Assembly (NCBI RefSeq): GCF_030065535.1
Contig: NZ_JASJND010000006.1
Coordinates: forward strand, 372,001 to 436,000
Length of the DNA stretch: 64,000 nt
Direction of reading: 5' to 3'
Source of the DNA: Microbacterium dauci
Lineage (GTDB): Bacteria > Actinomycetota > Actinomycetes > Actinomycetales > Microbacteriaceae
How positions within the stretch are numbered: position 1 is the first letter of the stretch; each line of letters opens with the position of its first letter. The position numbers and the translations under genes are program-made. The notes under the pieces are model-generated. The model was not told where the DNA came from. It made no database searches and saw nothing but the letters and a program-made list of their open reading frames with translations. Shown in pieces: positions 50,856 through 60,380 of this stretch.

Positions 50856-52280
50856 ATGCAGTCCAGGTACGACCTTGCGATCATCGGATCGGGTGGCGCC
50901 GCGTTCGCCGCCGCCATCCGCGCGACCACGCTCGGCAAGTCGGTGGTGATGATCGAGCGCGGCACTTTCGGCGGCACGTGCGTGAACACCGGCTGCGTGC
51001 CGTCGAAGGCGCTCATCGCCGCCGCTGAGGCCCGCCAGACCGCTGCCGAGGCGGGCAACCGTTTCCCGGGGATCGCCACCACAGCGGACGACGTGGACAT
51101 GCCCGCGCTGATCAGCAGCAAGCAGGACCTCGTCGAGGAACTTCGGGGTGAGAAGTACGTCGACGTCGCCGACGCCTACGGCTGGCAGATCCGCCACGGC
51201 GACGCTGCGTTCGCCGGCACGCCAGAAGCGCCCGTTCTTGAGGTCACCGCGACTGACGGTGCGGTCGAGACGATCGACGCTGATCACTACCTGGTCGCCA
51301 CCGGCGCCAGCGCATGGGCCCCACCGATCGACGGTCTTGAGGAGGCCGGCTACCTGACCTCGACCACGGCGATGGAGTTGACCAAGGTTCCCGACTCGCT
51401 GCTGGTGCTCGGCGGCGGCTACGTCGCCTTGGAGCAGGCCCAACTGTTCGCCCGGCTCGGGTCGAAGGTCACCCTGCTGGTTCGTTCCCGGCTGGCGTCG
51501 AAGGAGGAGCCGGAGGTATCCAAGGCGCTGCAGGAGGTCTTCGCCGACGAGGGCATCCGCGTGGTCCGCCGTGCGGTCCCGACCCACGTTGCCCGTGACG
51601 ACGTCAGGGGCCAGGTTGTTGTCACCGCTGACATCTCCGGCGGCGAGCAGGAATTCCACGCCGAACAGGTCCTCGTCGCCCTCGGCCGCCGACCGGTCAC
51701 CGATGGGCTGAACCTCGATGCGGTGGAGGTGAAGACCGGCGACACGGGCGAGATCGTGGTCACCGACCAACTGCAGTCCTCCAACCCCCGGATCTGGGCA
51801 GCCGGCGACGTGACCGGGCACCCCGAGTTCGTCTACGTCGCCGCCCACCACGGCAACATGGTCGCCGAGAACACGTTCGCTGGCGCTGAGCGGTCGGTGG
51901 ACCACAGCCGGCTGCCGCGGGTGACCTTCACCAGTCCGGCGATCGGCGCGGTCGGGATGACCGAGGCGCAGGTGCTCGCTGCCGGGATCCGCTGCGACTG
52001 CCGCGTCCTGCCGCTGGACTACGTGCCCCGGGCGCTGGTCAACCGCGACACCCGCGGCTTCATCAAGATCGTCGCCAACGCTGAGACCGGCGAGATCCTC
52101 GGCCTCACCGCCGTCGCCAAAGACGCCGGCGAGCTCGCCGCCGCCGGTGTCCACATCCTCGGCAAGACCGTCACCGAGGTCGCCGACGCATGGGCGCCCT
52201 ACCTGACCATGACCGAAGGCATCCGGATCGCCGCCAAGGCCTTCACCACCGACATCTCCAAGCTGTCCTGCTGCGCGTGA
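50856..52280 (+). CDS. merA: mercuric reductase MerA
   Basis: A 474-residue flavoprotein that reduces Hg2+ to Hg0 with NADPH. FAD-binding IIGSGGAAFAAAIRAT is followed by the redox-active pair GTFGGTCVNTGCVPSKAL; NADPH-binding LVLGGGYVALEQAQ and the C-terminal mercury-delivering cysteines in KLSCCA are present. The N-terminal heavy-metal-associated domain is absent, as in many actinobacterial forms. GGGGAGG precedes ATG 50856. It is under the MerR promoter. Confidence 0.95.
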   Translation: MQSRYDLAIIGSGGAAFAAAIRATTLGKSVVMIERGTFGGTCVNTGCVPSKALIAAAEARQTAAEAGNRFPGIATTADDVDMPALISSKQDLVEELRGEKYVDVADAYGWQIRHGDAAFAGTPEAPVLEVTATDGAVETIDADHYLVATGASAWAPPIDGLEEAGYLTSTTAMELTKVPDSLLVLGGGYVALEQAQLFARLGSKVTLLVRSRLASKEEPEVSKALQEVFADEGIRVVRRAVPTHVARDDVRGQVVVTADISGGEQEFHAEQVLVALGRRPVTDGLNLDAVEVKTGDTGEIVVTDQLQSSNPRIWAAGDVTGHPEFVYVAAHHGNMVAENTFAGAERSVDHSRLPRVTFTSPAIGAVGMTEAQVLAAGIRCDCRVLPLDYVPRALVNRDTRGFIKIVANAETGEILGLTAVAKDAGELAAAGVHILGKTVTEVADAWAPYLTMTEGIRIAAKAFTTDISKLSCCA

Positions 52281-52325
52281 CCCGCAGCCGACAGCCTCCA
52301 CCCGACTCATGAAGAAGGTACCGCC

Positions 52326-52457
52326 ATGTCGGAGCTCACGACGCAACTGCCCGAACGACTCAACAACACCGAAGAGACCGGCCTTGACGCCGTCCTATCG
52401 ATCCCGCTGCTGCGGCTGATCGTCGAGGGCGGCCCGGTCACCGTCGTTAGCCGTTGA
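52326..52457 (+). pseudogene. merB (organomercurial lyase), N-terminal fragment
   Basis: 43 codons downstream of merA: TGLDAVLSIPLLRLIVEGGP resembles the N-terminal helical domain of MerB, and the frame then stops at 52455-52457 where the minus-strand membrane gene ends. The catalytic cysteines are not present. It was probably cut by the insertion of the PadR pair. Confidence 0.55.
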
Positions 52458-52929
52458 CGGACGTGCGCCGCAAGTTGCTTCCGCGGAACAGGTCGACGCC
52501 GATTCCGACGACGCCCGTGCCGATCCCGATGGCGGCGGCCACCACGAGAACCGGACCCAGAGGGATCATCGCGTCCGCAGCGAATGCAAAGTACGGACCG
52601 CTGCCATCGGGGGTTGGCCACGCTTGGACTCCCACGTTGAGCAACGCTAGTGCGGCCAAAATCCACAGGCTCCACACAGCGATGAGGGCGGCGGTGTTGC
52701 GCGTTGGGGACATGAACGTGCTCCTTCGGTTGGTCGTGCTTTTCAGCGTGCGGCGGAGGTTGTGCGGAGATACAGCGGTAAGGAAGGCGCCGGCCGCAAT
52801 CTGCATCGGCGTGATCCCGGCATCGCGTGCGTAGTGCAGATCTGCGATCCACGCCTCGTTGAGAGTCGCGCGGCAGTGGGGGGCGATGAGCAGCGAACTC
52901 GCGCGCACGATCAGCTCGGCAACGTTCAT
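52447..52929 (-). CDS. membrane protein paired with PadR regulator
   Basis: A 160-residue protein: about 70 soluble N-terminal residues (NEAWIADLHYARDAGITPMQ), then three hydrophobic segments (NTAALIAVWSLWILAALALL; MIPLGPVLVVAAAIGIGTGV). The family is not recognised; PadR-linked membrane proteins of this type are common. ATG 52929 overlaps the PadR stop. Confidence 0.65.
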   Translation of the reverse strand: MNVAELIVRASSLLIAPHCRATLNEAWIADLHYARDAGITPMQIAAGAFLTAVSPHNLRRTLKSTTNRRSTFMSPTRNTAALIAVWSLWILAALALLNVGVQAWPTPDGSGPYFAFAADAMIPLGPVLVVAAAIGIGTGVVGIGVDLFRGSNLRRTSVNG

Positions 52930-53240
52930 GCCAACCTCGCCCGCGCTTGCGGGGCAGGAGCGTGGCGCGCGACGTAGTCGTTCACGACATGCCGTGCGCC
53001 GGTGCGGCCGGCCTCGGTGAATCGAAACAGTCTGCGGCGCGGACCGGTGCGCTCCTCGTCGACATCCCAGCTCCCCGCAACCCACCCGCCCTCTTCCAAC
53101 CGGCTGAGGATCGGATAGATGCTCGCGGGTGTTCTCCCGGACTGCTTGGCGATCGCGAGACCCCACATAGGCTCATCGGCTTCGAGCAGCACGGTGAGCA
53201 CATCCACTGTCGGCGCTGTGACTCGTTGGATTGGACCCAT
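52926..53240 (-). CDS. PadR family transcriptional regulator
   Basis: A 104-residue winged helix: LLEADEPMWGLAIAKQSGRT, then SIYPILSRLEEGGWVAGSWD and GPRRRLFRFTEAG, all PadR hallmarks. Upstream is an AT-rich stretch with AGCT-AT..AAGCT partial dyad (about 53250-53270), the likely operator. It is translationally coupled to the membrane protein gene. Confidence 0.85.
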   Translation of the reverse strand: MGPIQRVTAPTVDVLTVLLEADEPMWGLAIAKQSGRTPASIYPILSRLEEGGWVAGSWDVDEERTGPRRRLFRFTEAGRTGARHVVNDYVARHAPAPQARARLA

Positions 53241-53458
53241 GCATTAAAACTAGCTATACAAAATAAGCTCGTCAATACGTTTAGGTCACTTGCCCGAAGA
53301 CGGTCGGTGGGCGCGCAGACTGTGCCGGAACGGGACGGCTCGGCTGCTGCTGACGGGAGACGTCTCACAAGGCCCGTGCAATGAAATGCCCGCTCACCGA
53401 CCCCCATCCGAGCGAAAGTGCGCGTGGGTGGATCACAGCTACGACACCGTGTCAGAGG

Positions 53459-53531
53459 TGGGCCCCGTGGGGCTCGAACCCACGACCCGCGGATTAAAAG
53501 TCCGATGCTCTACCGACTGAGCTAGAGGCCC
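53459..53531 (-). tRNA. tRNA-Lys (anticodon TTT)
   Basis: A 73-base cloverleaf on the minus strand. The acceptor 5' arm GGGCCTC pairs with GGGGCCC; the D loop is AGCTCAGTCGGTAGAGC; the anticodon loop is CTTTTAA with TTT; the T arm GTGGG-TTCGAGC-CCCAC is perfect. No CCA is encoded; the discriminator is A. Its 3' end faces the accessory island. Confidence 0.92.
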
Positions 53532-53574
53532 TCAGCGATCCAGCCTAATGCGCCGGAGGCGCGGCATCCGCACG

Positions 53575-53781
53575 TCACTCGTCCTTCGACGCGTTCCTGG
53601 TCGAGTCGAAGATCACGCCGACCATGATCCCGAACGACAGTCCGAAGATCATGCCCATCGCGAAGTTGTCGAAGAACACGAGGCCGACCATGCCACCGAT
53701 CGGCATGCCCAGCGCGATGCCATAGGTGATCCCGGTCAACGCCGTCGACTCGTTCGACTGGTCCTTCTCTTCCTCAGCCAT
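53575..53781 (-). CDS. small glycine-rich membrane protein
   Basis: A 68-residue protein with an acidic N-terminus (MAEEEKDQSNES) and two glycine-zipper hydrophobic segments (GITYGIALGMPIGGMVGLVF; MGMIFGLSFGIMVGVIF). Family unknown. ATG 53781 is leaderless: TAGCGT, six bases, start. It is located between tRNA-Lys and the fasciclin gene. Confidence 0.7.
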   Translation of the reverse strand: MAEEEKDQSNESTALTGITYGIALGMPIGGMVGLVFFDNFAMGMIFGLSFGIMVGVIFDSTRNASKDE

Positions 53782-53906
53782 GCCTCGACGCTACGTCGCT
53801 CGCCGCACCGCGGCATCCATCGCACGACGGAAAAGTCCCCAGACATGCAGCGACGCCGCCGAGATACAAGGAGTCTCGACGGCGTCGCTGGGCTGGGGAG
53901 CGCGGA

Positions 53907-54581
53907 TTACATCGGGGGCATGAGCACCGTGTCGATGAGGTAGACCGTCGCGTTGGCGGTCTGGACGCCACCACAGATGACCGTGGCCTCGCCGTTGACC
54001 ATCAGCTCGTCGCCCGAGCCGGTGACCTCGAGGTCAGCGCTGTTGACGGTGGTGTGCGTGCCGGCGATCTCGTCAGGCGCGATCTGGCCGGGGACGACGT
54101 GGTACGTCAGGATCGCCGACAGCGTGTCAGCGTCGGTCTTGAGACCCTCGATGGTCTCGGCCGGGATCTTCGCGAACGCGTCGTCGACCGGAGCGAAGAC
54201 GGTGAACTCGTCACCGTTCAGGGTGTCGACGAGGTTGACGTCGGGGTTCAGCTCACCGCTGACCGCCGAAACGAGCGTCGTGAGGAGCGGGTTGTTGGAT
54301 GCCGCGACCGCAACCGGGTCCTGGGCCATGCCCTCGACCGAACCGGCGCCATCCGGCACAGCCTCGGCGTAGTCGGCGCAACCGGCGCCCACGAGGTTGG
54401 CGGCGGGGTCCATCGTGTCGTCGGTCATGCCCTCGTCAGTCTCGGGCGCCTCCGACTCCATGGGTGCGTCGGGCTCGGTGTTCGGCTCTTCAGCCGCGCC
54501 CATCGAGCAGCCGGCGAGCGCGAAGGCTCCAGCCAGGGACAAGGCGAGAACTGCGGTGGTCTTCTTCTTGGTGCTGAGCAT
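53907..54581 (-). CDS. fasciclin (FAS1) domain lipoprotein, SigK-regulon type
   Basis: A 224-residue lipoprotein (lipobox FALAGC, Cys 25), an acidic linker, then one FAS1 domain: [60 protein letters not shown] and the final [15 protein letters not shown]1 lipoproteins of this type (MPT70/MPT83 in mycobacteria) are targets of SigK. It is divergent from sigK here. AGGAGG precedes ATG 54581. Confidence 0.9.
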   Translation of the reverse strand: MLSTKKKTTAVLALSLAGAFALAGCSMGAAEEPNTEPDAPMESEAPETDEGMTDDTMDPAANLVGAGCADYAEAVPDGAGSVEGMAQDPVAVAASNNPLLTTLVSAVSGELNPDVNLVDTLNGDEFTVFAPVDDAFAKIPAETIEGLKTDADTLSAILTYHVVPGQIAPDEIAGTHTTVNSADLEVTGSGDELMVNGEATVICGGVQTANATVYLIDTVLMPPM

Positions 54582-54788
54582 GATTGCCTCCTGTGATCGG
54601 ACCGCCCTGTCGAGGCGGTGATACCAGGGGTTCGGAGCACCCCCGCAATCGGATGGGAGAAGTTTCAAACTTGTTCGCAACAACAGCGGTCGCAATCCGA
54701 AATGCAGCGAGTGTCGAAGAGATAACAAGTCAGCGGCATCCGCCAACGCGCGGGTGACCGCATGCAAAGGAGAGTCGGGTGATACGGC
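54582..54788. promoter_or_regulatory. divergent promoter region, fasciclin gene / sigK
   Basis: The 207-base gap has a candidate ribosome binding site for each gene. In this genus a SigK-type promoter for the fasciclin gene is expected here; I could not place a -35/-10 pair with confidence. Confidence 0.3.
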
Positions 54789-55388
54789 ATGCTGGAGATG
54801 ATGGTTATCGACGGTGTTGACGTTCCCGACGACGGGCCTGCGGTCGACGCGCCCGCCGAACTGCTGGTGCGCGTCGCCACCGGAGACCAGTCGGCCTTCG
54901 CAGAGCTGTACGACATGCTCTCCTCGCGCGTCTTCGGTCTCATCCGCCGGGTCCTCGTCGACCCGTCGCAGAGCGAAGAGGTGCTGCAAGAGGTGTTCCT
55001 CGAAGTGTGGCAATCCGCTTCGACGTTCGCTCCGAACAAGGGGCAAGGGAGAAGCTGGATCCTGACGATCGCCCATCGTCGGGCAGTGGACCGGGTGCGC
55101 TCGTCACAAGCGAGTACTGACCGGGACGTGCGCATCGGAGCCCGCGATGCACACACTCCCCAAGAAGGTGTCGCAGAGCAGGTCGAGCTGCGCATCGAGG
55201 GACGCCGCGTCGTGCGGGCCCTCGGAACGCTCCCCGACCCGCAGCGCGAGGCCCTCACCCTCGCCTACTTCGGGGGATACAGCCAAAGCGAGATCGCTGC
55301 ACTGGTGGGAGCGCCGCTCGGAACGATCAAGACCCGAATGCGCGACGGATTGTCGCGACTGCGAGAAGAGATGGGGGTGTCACTGTGA
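54789..55388 (+). CDS. sigK: ECF sigma factor, SigK type
   Basis: A 199-residue ECF sigma factor. Region 2 is [20 protein letters not shown] and [17 protein letters not shown]; region 4 is [19 protein letters not shown] and [23 protein letters not shown] 54789 or ATG 54801 may be used. The stop overlaps the anti-sigma gene (GTGA). Confidence 0.9.
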   Translation: MLEMMVIDGVDVPDDGPAVDAPAELLVRVATGDQSAFAELYDMLSSRVFGLIRRVLVDPSQSEEVLQEVFLEVWQSASTFAPNKGQGRSWILTIAHRRAVDRVRSSQASTDRDVRIGARDAHTPQEGVAEQVELRIEGRRVVRALGTLPDPQREALTLAYFGGYSQSEIAALVGAPLGTIKTRMRDGLSRLREEMGVSL

Positions 55389-56449
55389 ACGAGAAGGACT
55401 TCGCCGAGCTGTCTGCCGGCTACGCCCTCCACGCGCTGTCGCCCGACGACGAGCGCGCATTCCGCGCCGCCCGCGCCGCCCACCCGGAGTGGGCCTCACT
55501 GACCGACCTTGACGACGAGGCCGCCGCCTCACTCGCCGACGGCTTCGGCGAAGAGGCGCCGCCGGCTGAGACTCGCGCCGCCCTGCTCGCGAAGATCGCG
55601 AACCTGCCGCAGCTCGACCCGACTGCGCCGAAAACTCACCCCGGCGTCGCGCTGAGCCTCCCGATTCCGTCGGACGACGTGGACGTAGTGGATGCCGGTG
55701 CGGATGCCGCGGACCCGGATGCCACGCACGTCGTTGACGTGATCCCCGCCGAGGACATCGCGACGAGCGTCGTGCCCACTGCTGCGGCGCCGGTCGAGCC
55801 GGTCGCTGAGACTGCTTCTGACGCGCCCGCGGACGCGAAGCCTGCTGACGCTGAGCCCGTCGATGACGAGCCCGCGCTCCCGCCGGTGCCCGCCGTTCCC
55901 GCGGCGGCCGCTGCGGAGGCCGAGCCCGTGCCCTCCACCGCACCTCCGACCGAGGTCGTGCAGACCATCCAGCGGAAGAACTGGACGCGGGGGCTCTTCG
56001 CCCTCGTGGCATCCGCTGCCCTCCTCGTCGGTATCGGTTGGGGCGTCGGCGCGATCGTCGATCAGGTACGCACCCCGATCGAGATCCAGGCGCTCAAGCA
56101 GATCGAGGCAGCCGCAGACGTGCAGTCCGTCGTCGGGCAGTTCTCCGAGGGTGGCGAAGCGACCGTGCACTGGTCGGAGACCGTCGGCAAGGCCGTGCTC
56201 ACCACCGACGAGACGCCGAGCATCGACGACGACCGTTCGTTCGAGTTGTGGGTCATTCGCGGCGACGACGCGCCCGTGGCAGCGGGTGTCTTCGAGCCCG
56301 GTGAAGACGTCACGGCGCTCATCGACGGCGACGTCGAAGCCGGCGACACGATCGCGGTCACCGTCGAAGCCCAGGGCGGATCGCCCGACGGCACCCCGAC
56401 GACCGACCCGATCATCGCCATCGCGACGAACCCCGGCGACGAGTCCTGA
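55385..56449 (+). CDS. rskA: anti-sigma-K factor RskA family
   Basis: A 354-residue membrane anti-sigma factor. The N-terminal sigma-binding part is SAGYALHALSPDDERAFRAA; a single membrane segment is at about residues 199-225 (LFALVASAALLVGIGWGVGA); the extracytoplasmic RskA domain follows (ADVQSVVGQFSEGGEATVHW; LWVIRGDDAPVAAGVFEP). Between them lies an unusual 110-residue low-complexity Ala/Pro/Val/Asp linker, so the protein is much longer than mycobacterial RskA (about 230). GTG overlaps the sigK stop. Confidence 0.9.
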   Translation: MNEKDFAELSAGYALHALSPDDERAFRAARAAHPEWASLTDLDDEAAASLADGFGEEAPPAETRAALLAKIANLPQLDPTAPKTHPGVALSLPIPSDDVDVVDAGADAADPDATHVVDVIPAEDIATSVVPTAAAPVEPVAETASDAPADAKPADAEPVDDEPALPPVPAVPAAAAAEAEPVPSTAPPTEVVQTIQRKNWTRGLFALVASAALLVGIGWGVGAIVDQVRTPIEIQALKQIEAAADVQSVVGQFSEGGEATVHWSETVGKAVLTTDETPSIDDDRSFELWVIRGDDAPVAAGVFEPGEDVTALIDGDVEAGDTIAVTVEAQGGSPDGTPTTDPIIAIATNPGDES

Positions 56450-56486
56450 CGGCCGTCGCCCGGGGTGCCGCCGGTACCCTGGAGTG

Positions 56487-57125
56487 ATGTCCGACGCGCC
56501 CCGCGACTTCCACAAGCCGGTCCGCCGCTCACCGGATTCGTTCGACCGCAACTATGCGGCCGACGACCCGGCAGAGGTGAGCCGCGTCGCACACGCGACC
56601 GCGTCGGCGCTGCTCGCGCGGGTGCGCGAAGCCCCGCACGACGATGTCGTCGACCGGCTCGTGCAGTTCACCGACGCGCACGGTATCGCCACGATCGCCG
56701 AGCTTTGGTCGCACTCGCCGGCGCGGTCACTGCCCGGCGCGCTGTGGCGGCTCTACCTGCTGCAACTGATGATCCACGACGACGCGGCCACCGCAGCCGT
56801 GCTCTACGAACGCGGCCGCACCCGCCTCGCGTCGGCCGACCCGGTCATCGCCGGTGCGCCCGCGCCCGCCGGACCTGATGAGCTCGTCGCGCTGATCGAC
56901 GAGATCCTCCGCGGCGTGTTCGCGGGCGACTTCGCGCTCGCACTCGAGCGTGCGGCGTCGTTCTCGCGGGTCGTCGCCGCGGGGTCGACCGATCTCGCCG
57001 ACGATTACGACGCCACCGAGCCCGGCCGTGCCTCGCAGTTCACGACGCGCGCGCTGCGCCTCGACACATACGCCGGAGATCTCGCGACAGCCGCGGGCCT
57101 GTGGCGGCGCGAAGCGCTCGTCTGA
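56487..57125 (+). CDS. conserved actinobacterial protein of unknown function
   Basis: A 212-residue soluble, alanine-rich protein (FTDAHGIATIAELWSHSPAR; ALWRLYLLQLMIHDDAATAA). I do not recognise a domain, although homologues appear in related genera as a protein sometimes misnamed as an RNA polymerase subunit. ATG 56487 is leaderless: TACCCT at 56475-56480, six bases, start. Confidence 0.75.
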   Translation: MSDAPRDFHKPVRRSPDSFDRNYAADDPAEVSRVAHATASALLARVREAPHDDVVDRLVQFTDAHGIATIAELWSHSPARSLPGALWRLYLLQLMIHDDAATAAVLYERGRTRLASADPVIAGAPAPAGPDELVALIDEILRGVFAGDFALALERAASFSRVVAAGSTDLADDYDATEPGRASQFTTRALRLDTYAGDLATAAGLWRREALV

Positions 57126-57293
57126 GCTGCGGCATCCGCCCGTTTTCGGGCATGAAAGTGCCGGACCGCAGAACGCCTCTCGGCGCGTGGCCGCTCGCAG
57201 CGGCTGAAGATGGAGCCCGGGGTTACTGCGGCCCGGCTGTACCAGTGTAACGAACGACACCGCGGGGTATTCCCTCGCGCGTAGGCTCGGGGC

Positions 57294-58178
57294 ATGGCTT
57301 GGCGATACGCGCTGATGATCGATCCCGTGGGTTCAGCAGATTCCCGCACCAACTTCGCAGAGACGTTCTCAGAGGTCGACCCGTCGGCCCCGGCGCTCAC
57401 CGTCGGCGAGCTGAGCACGCAGCGGGGCGACGGCATCTTCGAGTCGATCGGCGTCGTCGATGGGCACGCGCAGGAGGTCGAGCCGCACCTGCAGCGGCTC
57501 GCGCACTCGGCGCAGATCTGCGAGCTGCCGGCACCGAACCTCGACCAGTGGTGCGAGGCCGTCCGGCGCGCCGAGGCGGCGAGTGGTGCGGGGGAGTCCG
57601 TCATCAAGCTGATCCTCAGCCGCGGCGTCGAGCACGGACCCACCCCCACCGCGTGGGTGACGGTCGCCCCGGCCGCCGACTTCACCGCCGCGCGCACCGA
57701 GGGAGTCCGTGTGGCCGTGCTCGACCGTGGCTACAGCATCGACCTGCCGGCGCGCGCCCCGTGGCTGCTGCTCGGCGCGAAGACGCTGTCGTACGCCGTG
57801 AACATGGCGGCGATCCGTGAGGCGAAGCGCCGCGGCGCCGACGACGCGGTCTTCGTCAGCTCCGACGGCTTCGTGCTCGAGGCGCCGACCGCGTCGCTCA
57901 TCATCCGTCGGGGCGACACGTTCGTGACGCCGGCGCCGAACGGCGGCATCCTGCACGGAACCACTCAGCTGAGCCTCTTCGAGCACCTCGCCGACCGCGG
58001 CTTCGCGACCGCCTACGAAACCCTCCCGGTCTCGGCCCTCACCGCAGCGGATGCCGCGTGGCTCCTCTCCAGCGTCCGCCTCGCCGCCCCGATCACCGCC
58101 GTCGACGACCGCCCCTTCGCCGTCGACGCCGACCTCACCGCGTCCTTCAACACCTACCTCCTGAGCCCCCGCGACTGA
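57294..58178 (+). CDS. pabC: aminodeoxychorismate lyase-type PLP enzyme (BCAT class IV)
   Basis: A 294-residue class IV aminotransferase-fold protein: QRGDGIFESIGVVDGHAQEV near the start, the PLP lysine in LLLGAKTLSYAVNMAAIREA (K at about residue 163), DDAVFVSSDGFVLEAPTASL and PNGGILHGTTQ. Actinobacterial proteins of this size are annotated as PabC (4-amino-4-deoxychorismate to PABA). Branched-chain or D-amino-acid transaminases are alternatives. ATG is leaderless: TAGGCT 57282-57287, six bases, start. Confidence 0.8.
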   Translation: MAWRYALMIDPVGSADSRTNFAETFSEVDPSAPALTVGELSTQRGDGIFESIGVVDGHAQEVEPHLQRLAHSAQICELPAPNLDQWCEAVRRAEAASGAGESVIKLILSRGVEHGPTPTAWVTVAPAADFTAARTEGVRVAVLDRGYSIDLPARAPWLLLGAKTLSYAVNMAAIREAKRRGADDAVFVSSDGFVLEAPTASLIIRRGDTFVTPAPNGGILHGTTQLSLFEHLADRGFATAYETLPVSALTAADAAWLLSSVRLAAPITAVDDRPFAVDADLTASFNTYLLSPRD

Positions 58179-58413
58179 CCCGTCCGCGCGCGTGTCGGAT
58201 TGCGATGGATCCGCCCCGACACGCCGGCGCCGACACGGATGCCGCGGCGCCCCGCGGCATCCATTGCAATCCACCCCGCAGCCCCGCAGGGGAGGAGTCC
58301 GTGCAAGATTGCAACAGATCGCAGGCGACGCACCGGCTCAAGACCAGGGGAGGCCGCGTGTCGGCGGCATCCATTGCAGCCCGCAACCCGCCCGCACGAC
58401 CCCCACACGAACA
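58179..58413. other. intergenic with repeated CCATTGCA strings
   Basis: The gap between pabC and pstB holds two copies of GGCATCCATTGCA (about 58256 and 58367) and related CAAGATTGCAAC strings around TTGCAA. No ORF with coding character was found. It ends in the hairpin at 58414-58452. Confidence 0.4.
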
Positions 58414-58452
58414 GACGCGCCGGCACGGAACCCGAATCCGTGCCGGCGCGTC
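58414..58452 (-). terminator. 16-bp perfect hairpin after pstB
   Basis: Arms 58414-58429 and 58437-58452 are exact inverse complements (GACGCGCCGGCACGGA) around a 7-base loop, 36 bases beyond the pstB stop. Confidence 0.75.
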
Positions 58453-58488
58453 ACCAGCGTCGTCCAGCCCCCCGGCTGCGACGCGGGG

Positions 58489-59268
58489 TCACCCGAAGCG
58501 GCCCGAGACGTAGTCCTCGGTGGCCTGCACGGACGGCTTGGTGAAGATGGTGCCGGTCTCGTCGTACTCGATGAGCTTGCCGGGCTTGCCGGTGCCGGCG
58601 ATGTTGAAGAACGCGGTCTTGTCGGACACGCGCGACGCCTGCTGCATGTTGTGCGTGACGATGACGATCGTGTACTCGCTCTTGAGCTCCTGAATGAGCT
58701 CCTCGATCGCGAACGTCGAGATCGGGTCGAGGGCCGAGCAGGGCTCGTCCATCAGCAGCACGTCAGGGGAGACGGCGATCGCGCGAGCGATGCACAGACG
58801 CTGCTGCTGCCCACCCGACAGGCCCGAACCGGGCTTCTCGAGCCGGTCCTTGACCTCGTTCCAGAGGTTCGCTCCGCGCAGCGACTTCTCGACGAGAGCG
58901 TCGGCGTCGGACTTCGAGATGCGCGAGTTGTTGAGCTTCACGCCCGCGAGCACGTTGTCGCGGATCGACATCGTCGGGAACGGGTTGGGCCGCTGGAAGA
59001 CCATGCCGATCTGGCGGCGCACGAGCACGGGGTCGACGCCCGGGCCGTAGAGGTCTTCGCCGTCGAGCAGCACCTCACCCTCGACGCGGGCGCCGGGGAT
59101 GACCTCGTGCATGCGGTTGAGGGTGCGAAGGAAGGTGGACTTGCCGCAGCCGGACGGCCCGATGAAGGCCGTGACGCTGCGGGGCTCGATGTCGAGGGAC
59201 ACACCCTCCACCGCGAGGAAGTCGCTGTAGTAGACGTTGAGGTCGTTGACTTCGATGCTCTTTGACAC
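58489..59268 (-). CDS. pstB: phosphate ABC transporter ATP-binding protein PstB
   Basis: A 259-residue ATPase: Walker [10 protein letters not shown] at 37-45, [17 protein letters not shown], signature [16 protein letters not shown], Walker [14 protein letters not shown] and VTHN. The final [17 protein letters not shown] is the PstB C-terminal signature. GTG at 59268 gives VSKSIEV, with only a weak ribosome binding site. Confidence 0.95.
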   Translation of the reverse strand: MSKSIEVNDLNVYYSDFLAVEGVSLDIEPRSVTAFIGPSGCGKSTFLRTLNRMHEVIPGARVEGEVLLDGEDLYGPGVDPVLVRRQIGMVFQRPNPFPTMSIRDNVLAGVKLNNSRISKSDADALVEKSLRGANLWNEVKDRLEKPGSGLSGGQQQRLCIARAIAVSPDVLLMDEPCSALDPISTFAIEELIQELKSEYTIVIVTHNMQQASRVSDKTAFFNIAGTGKPGKLIEYDETGTIFTKPSVQATEDYVSGRFG

Positions 59269-59297
59269 GTCGGGTACTTTCTGTCGGATGCCGCGGG

Positions 59298-60380
59298 TCA
59301 GCGGCCGAACTTGGGGGCGAACTTCTTCGCGACGAACCGTGCGACGAGGTTCAACACCATGACGATGATGATGAGGGTGAGCGCGCCGGCCCAGGCCCGC
59401 TCGAGCGCCGCGGCGACGTTCGTGCCGGGGTTCTGGAACTGGTCGTAGACGAAGACCGGGAGGGTCATCATCGGCTGGTCGGTGGCGTTCAGGTTCAGCG
59501 ACTGCGTGAAGCCTGCGGTGAGCAGGAGGGGAGCCGTCTCGCCGATGACGCGCGAGATCGAGAGCATGATGCCCGTGGTGATACCCGCGATCGAGGTGGG
59601 GAGGACGACCTTGACGATCGTCAGCCACTTCGGCACACCGAGCGCATAGCTCGCTTCGCGCAGCTCGTTGGGCACGAGGCGCAGCATCTCCTCGCTGGAG
59701 CGGACGACGACCGGGATCATCAGCACGCTCAGCGCGAGCGAGCCCATGATGCCGGTGTTGAGGCCCGGATCGATGAGCGCGAAGAGCGCGACGATGAACA
59801 GACCCGCGACGATCGAGGGGATGCCGGTCATGACGTCGACGAAGAACGTGATCGCCTTGGCGAGCCGGCCGCGGCCGTACTCGACGAGGTAGATCGAGGT
59901 CAGCAGTCCGATCGGTACCGAGATCACCGCGGCGATGCCGGTGACGATGAGCGTGCCCCAGATGGCGTGGACCGCACCGCCGCCCTCGCCGACGATGCTG
60001 CGCATCGAGAACGAGAAGAACGTTCCGTCGAAGCGTGCGATGCCGTTGACGATCACCGTGTAGAGCAGGGAGATCAGCGGCAGCAGCGCGATCGTGAACG
60101 CGATCGATACGAGCACGGTCGCGAGCCGGTCCATCGCCCGGCGGCGCGTCTCGACGACGGTCGAGAGGACGACGAGGACGATCGCGAACACGACCACGCC
60201 GATGAAGACGGCGCCGGCGATGTTGAAGTCGGCGGCATCCCCGCCCATGTTCACGACGGTGAACGCAGCGAGCGAGAGTGCGAGGCTCCCGGCGAGGATT
60301 GCCCACGGCATCCACTTGGGCAGCTGCCCGGCGGTCAGCGAGTTGCCGACCGGGCCCTTGGTGCGGGTGATCGTGGTCAT
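59298..60380 (-). CDS. pstA: phosphate ABC transporter permease PstA
   Basis: A 360-residue permease. An extra N-terminal pair of hydrophobic segments (about residues 28-72) precedes the usual PstA core with six segments and [23 protein letters not shown] overlaps the pstC stop region. Confidence 0.93.
   Translation of the reverse strand: MTTITRTKGPVGNSLTAGQLPKWMPWAILAGSLALSLAAFTVVNMGGDAADFNIAGAVFIGVVVFAIVLVVLSTVVETRRRAMDRLATVLVSIAFTIALLPLISLLYTVIVNGIARFDGTFFSFSMRSIVGEGGGAVHAIWGTLIVTGIAAVISVPIGLLTSIYLVEYGRGRLAKAITFFVDVMTGIPSIVAGLFIVALFALIDPGLNTGIMGSLALSVLMIPVVVRSSEEMLRLVPNELREASYALGVPKWLTIVKVVLPTSIAGITTGIMLSISRVIGETAPLLLTAGFTQSLNLNATDQPMMTLPVFVYDQFQNPGTNVAAALERAWAGALTLIIIVMVLNLVARFVAKKFAPKFGR

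Noticed and set aside
57126..57293. tRNA-like sequence before pabC
   Set aside because: GC-rich short complementary strings exist but no cloverleaf with a consistent T loop can be drawn.
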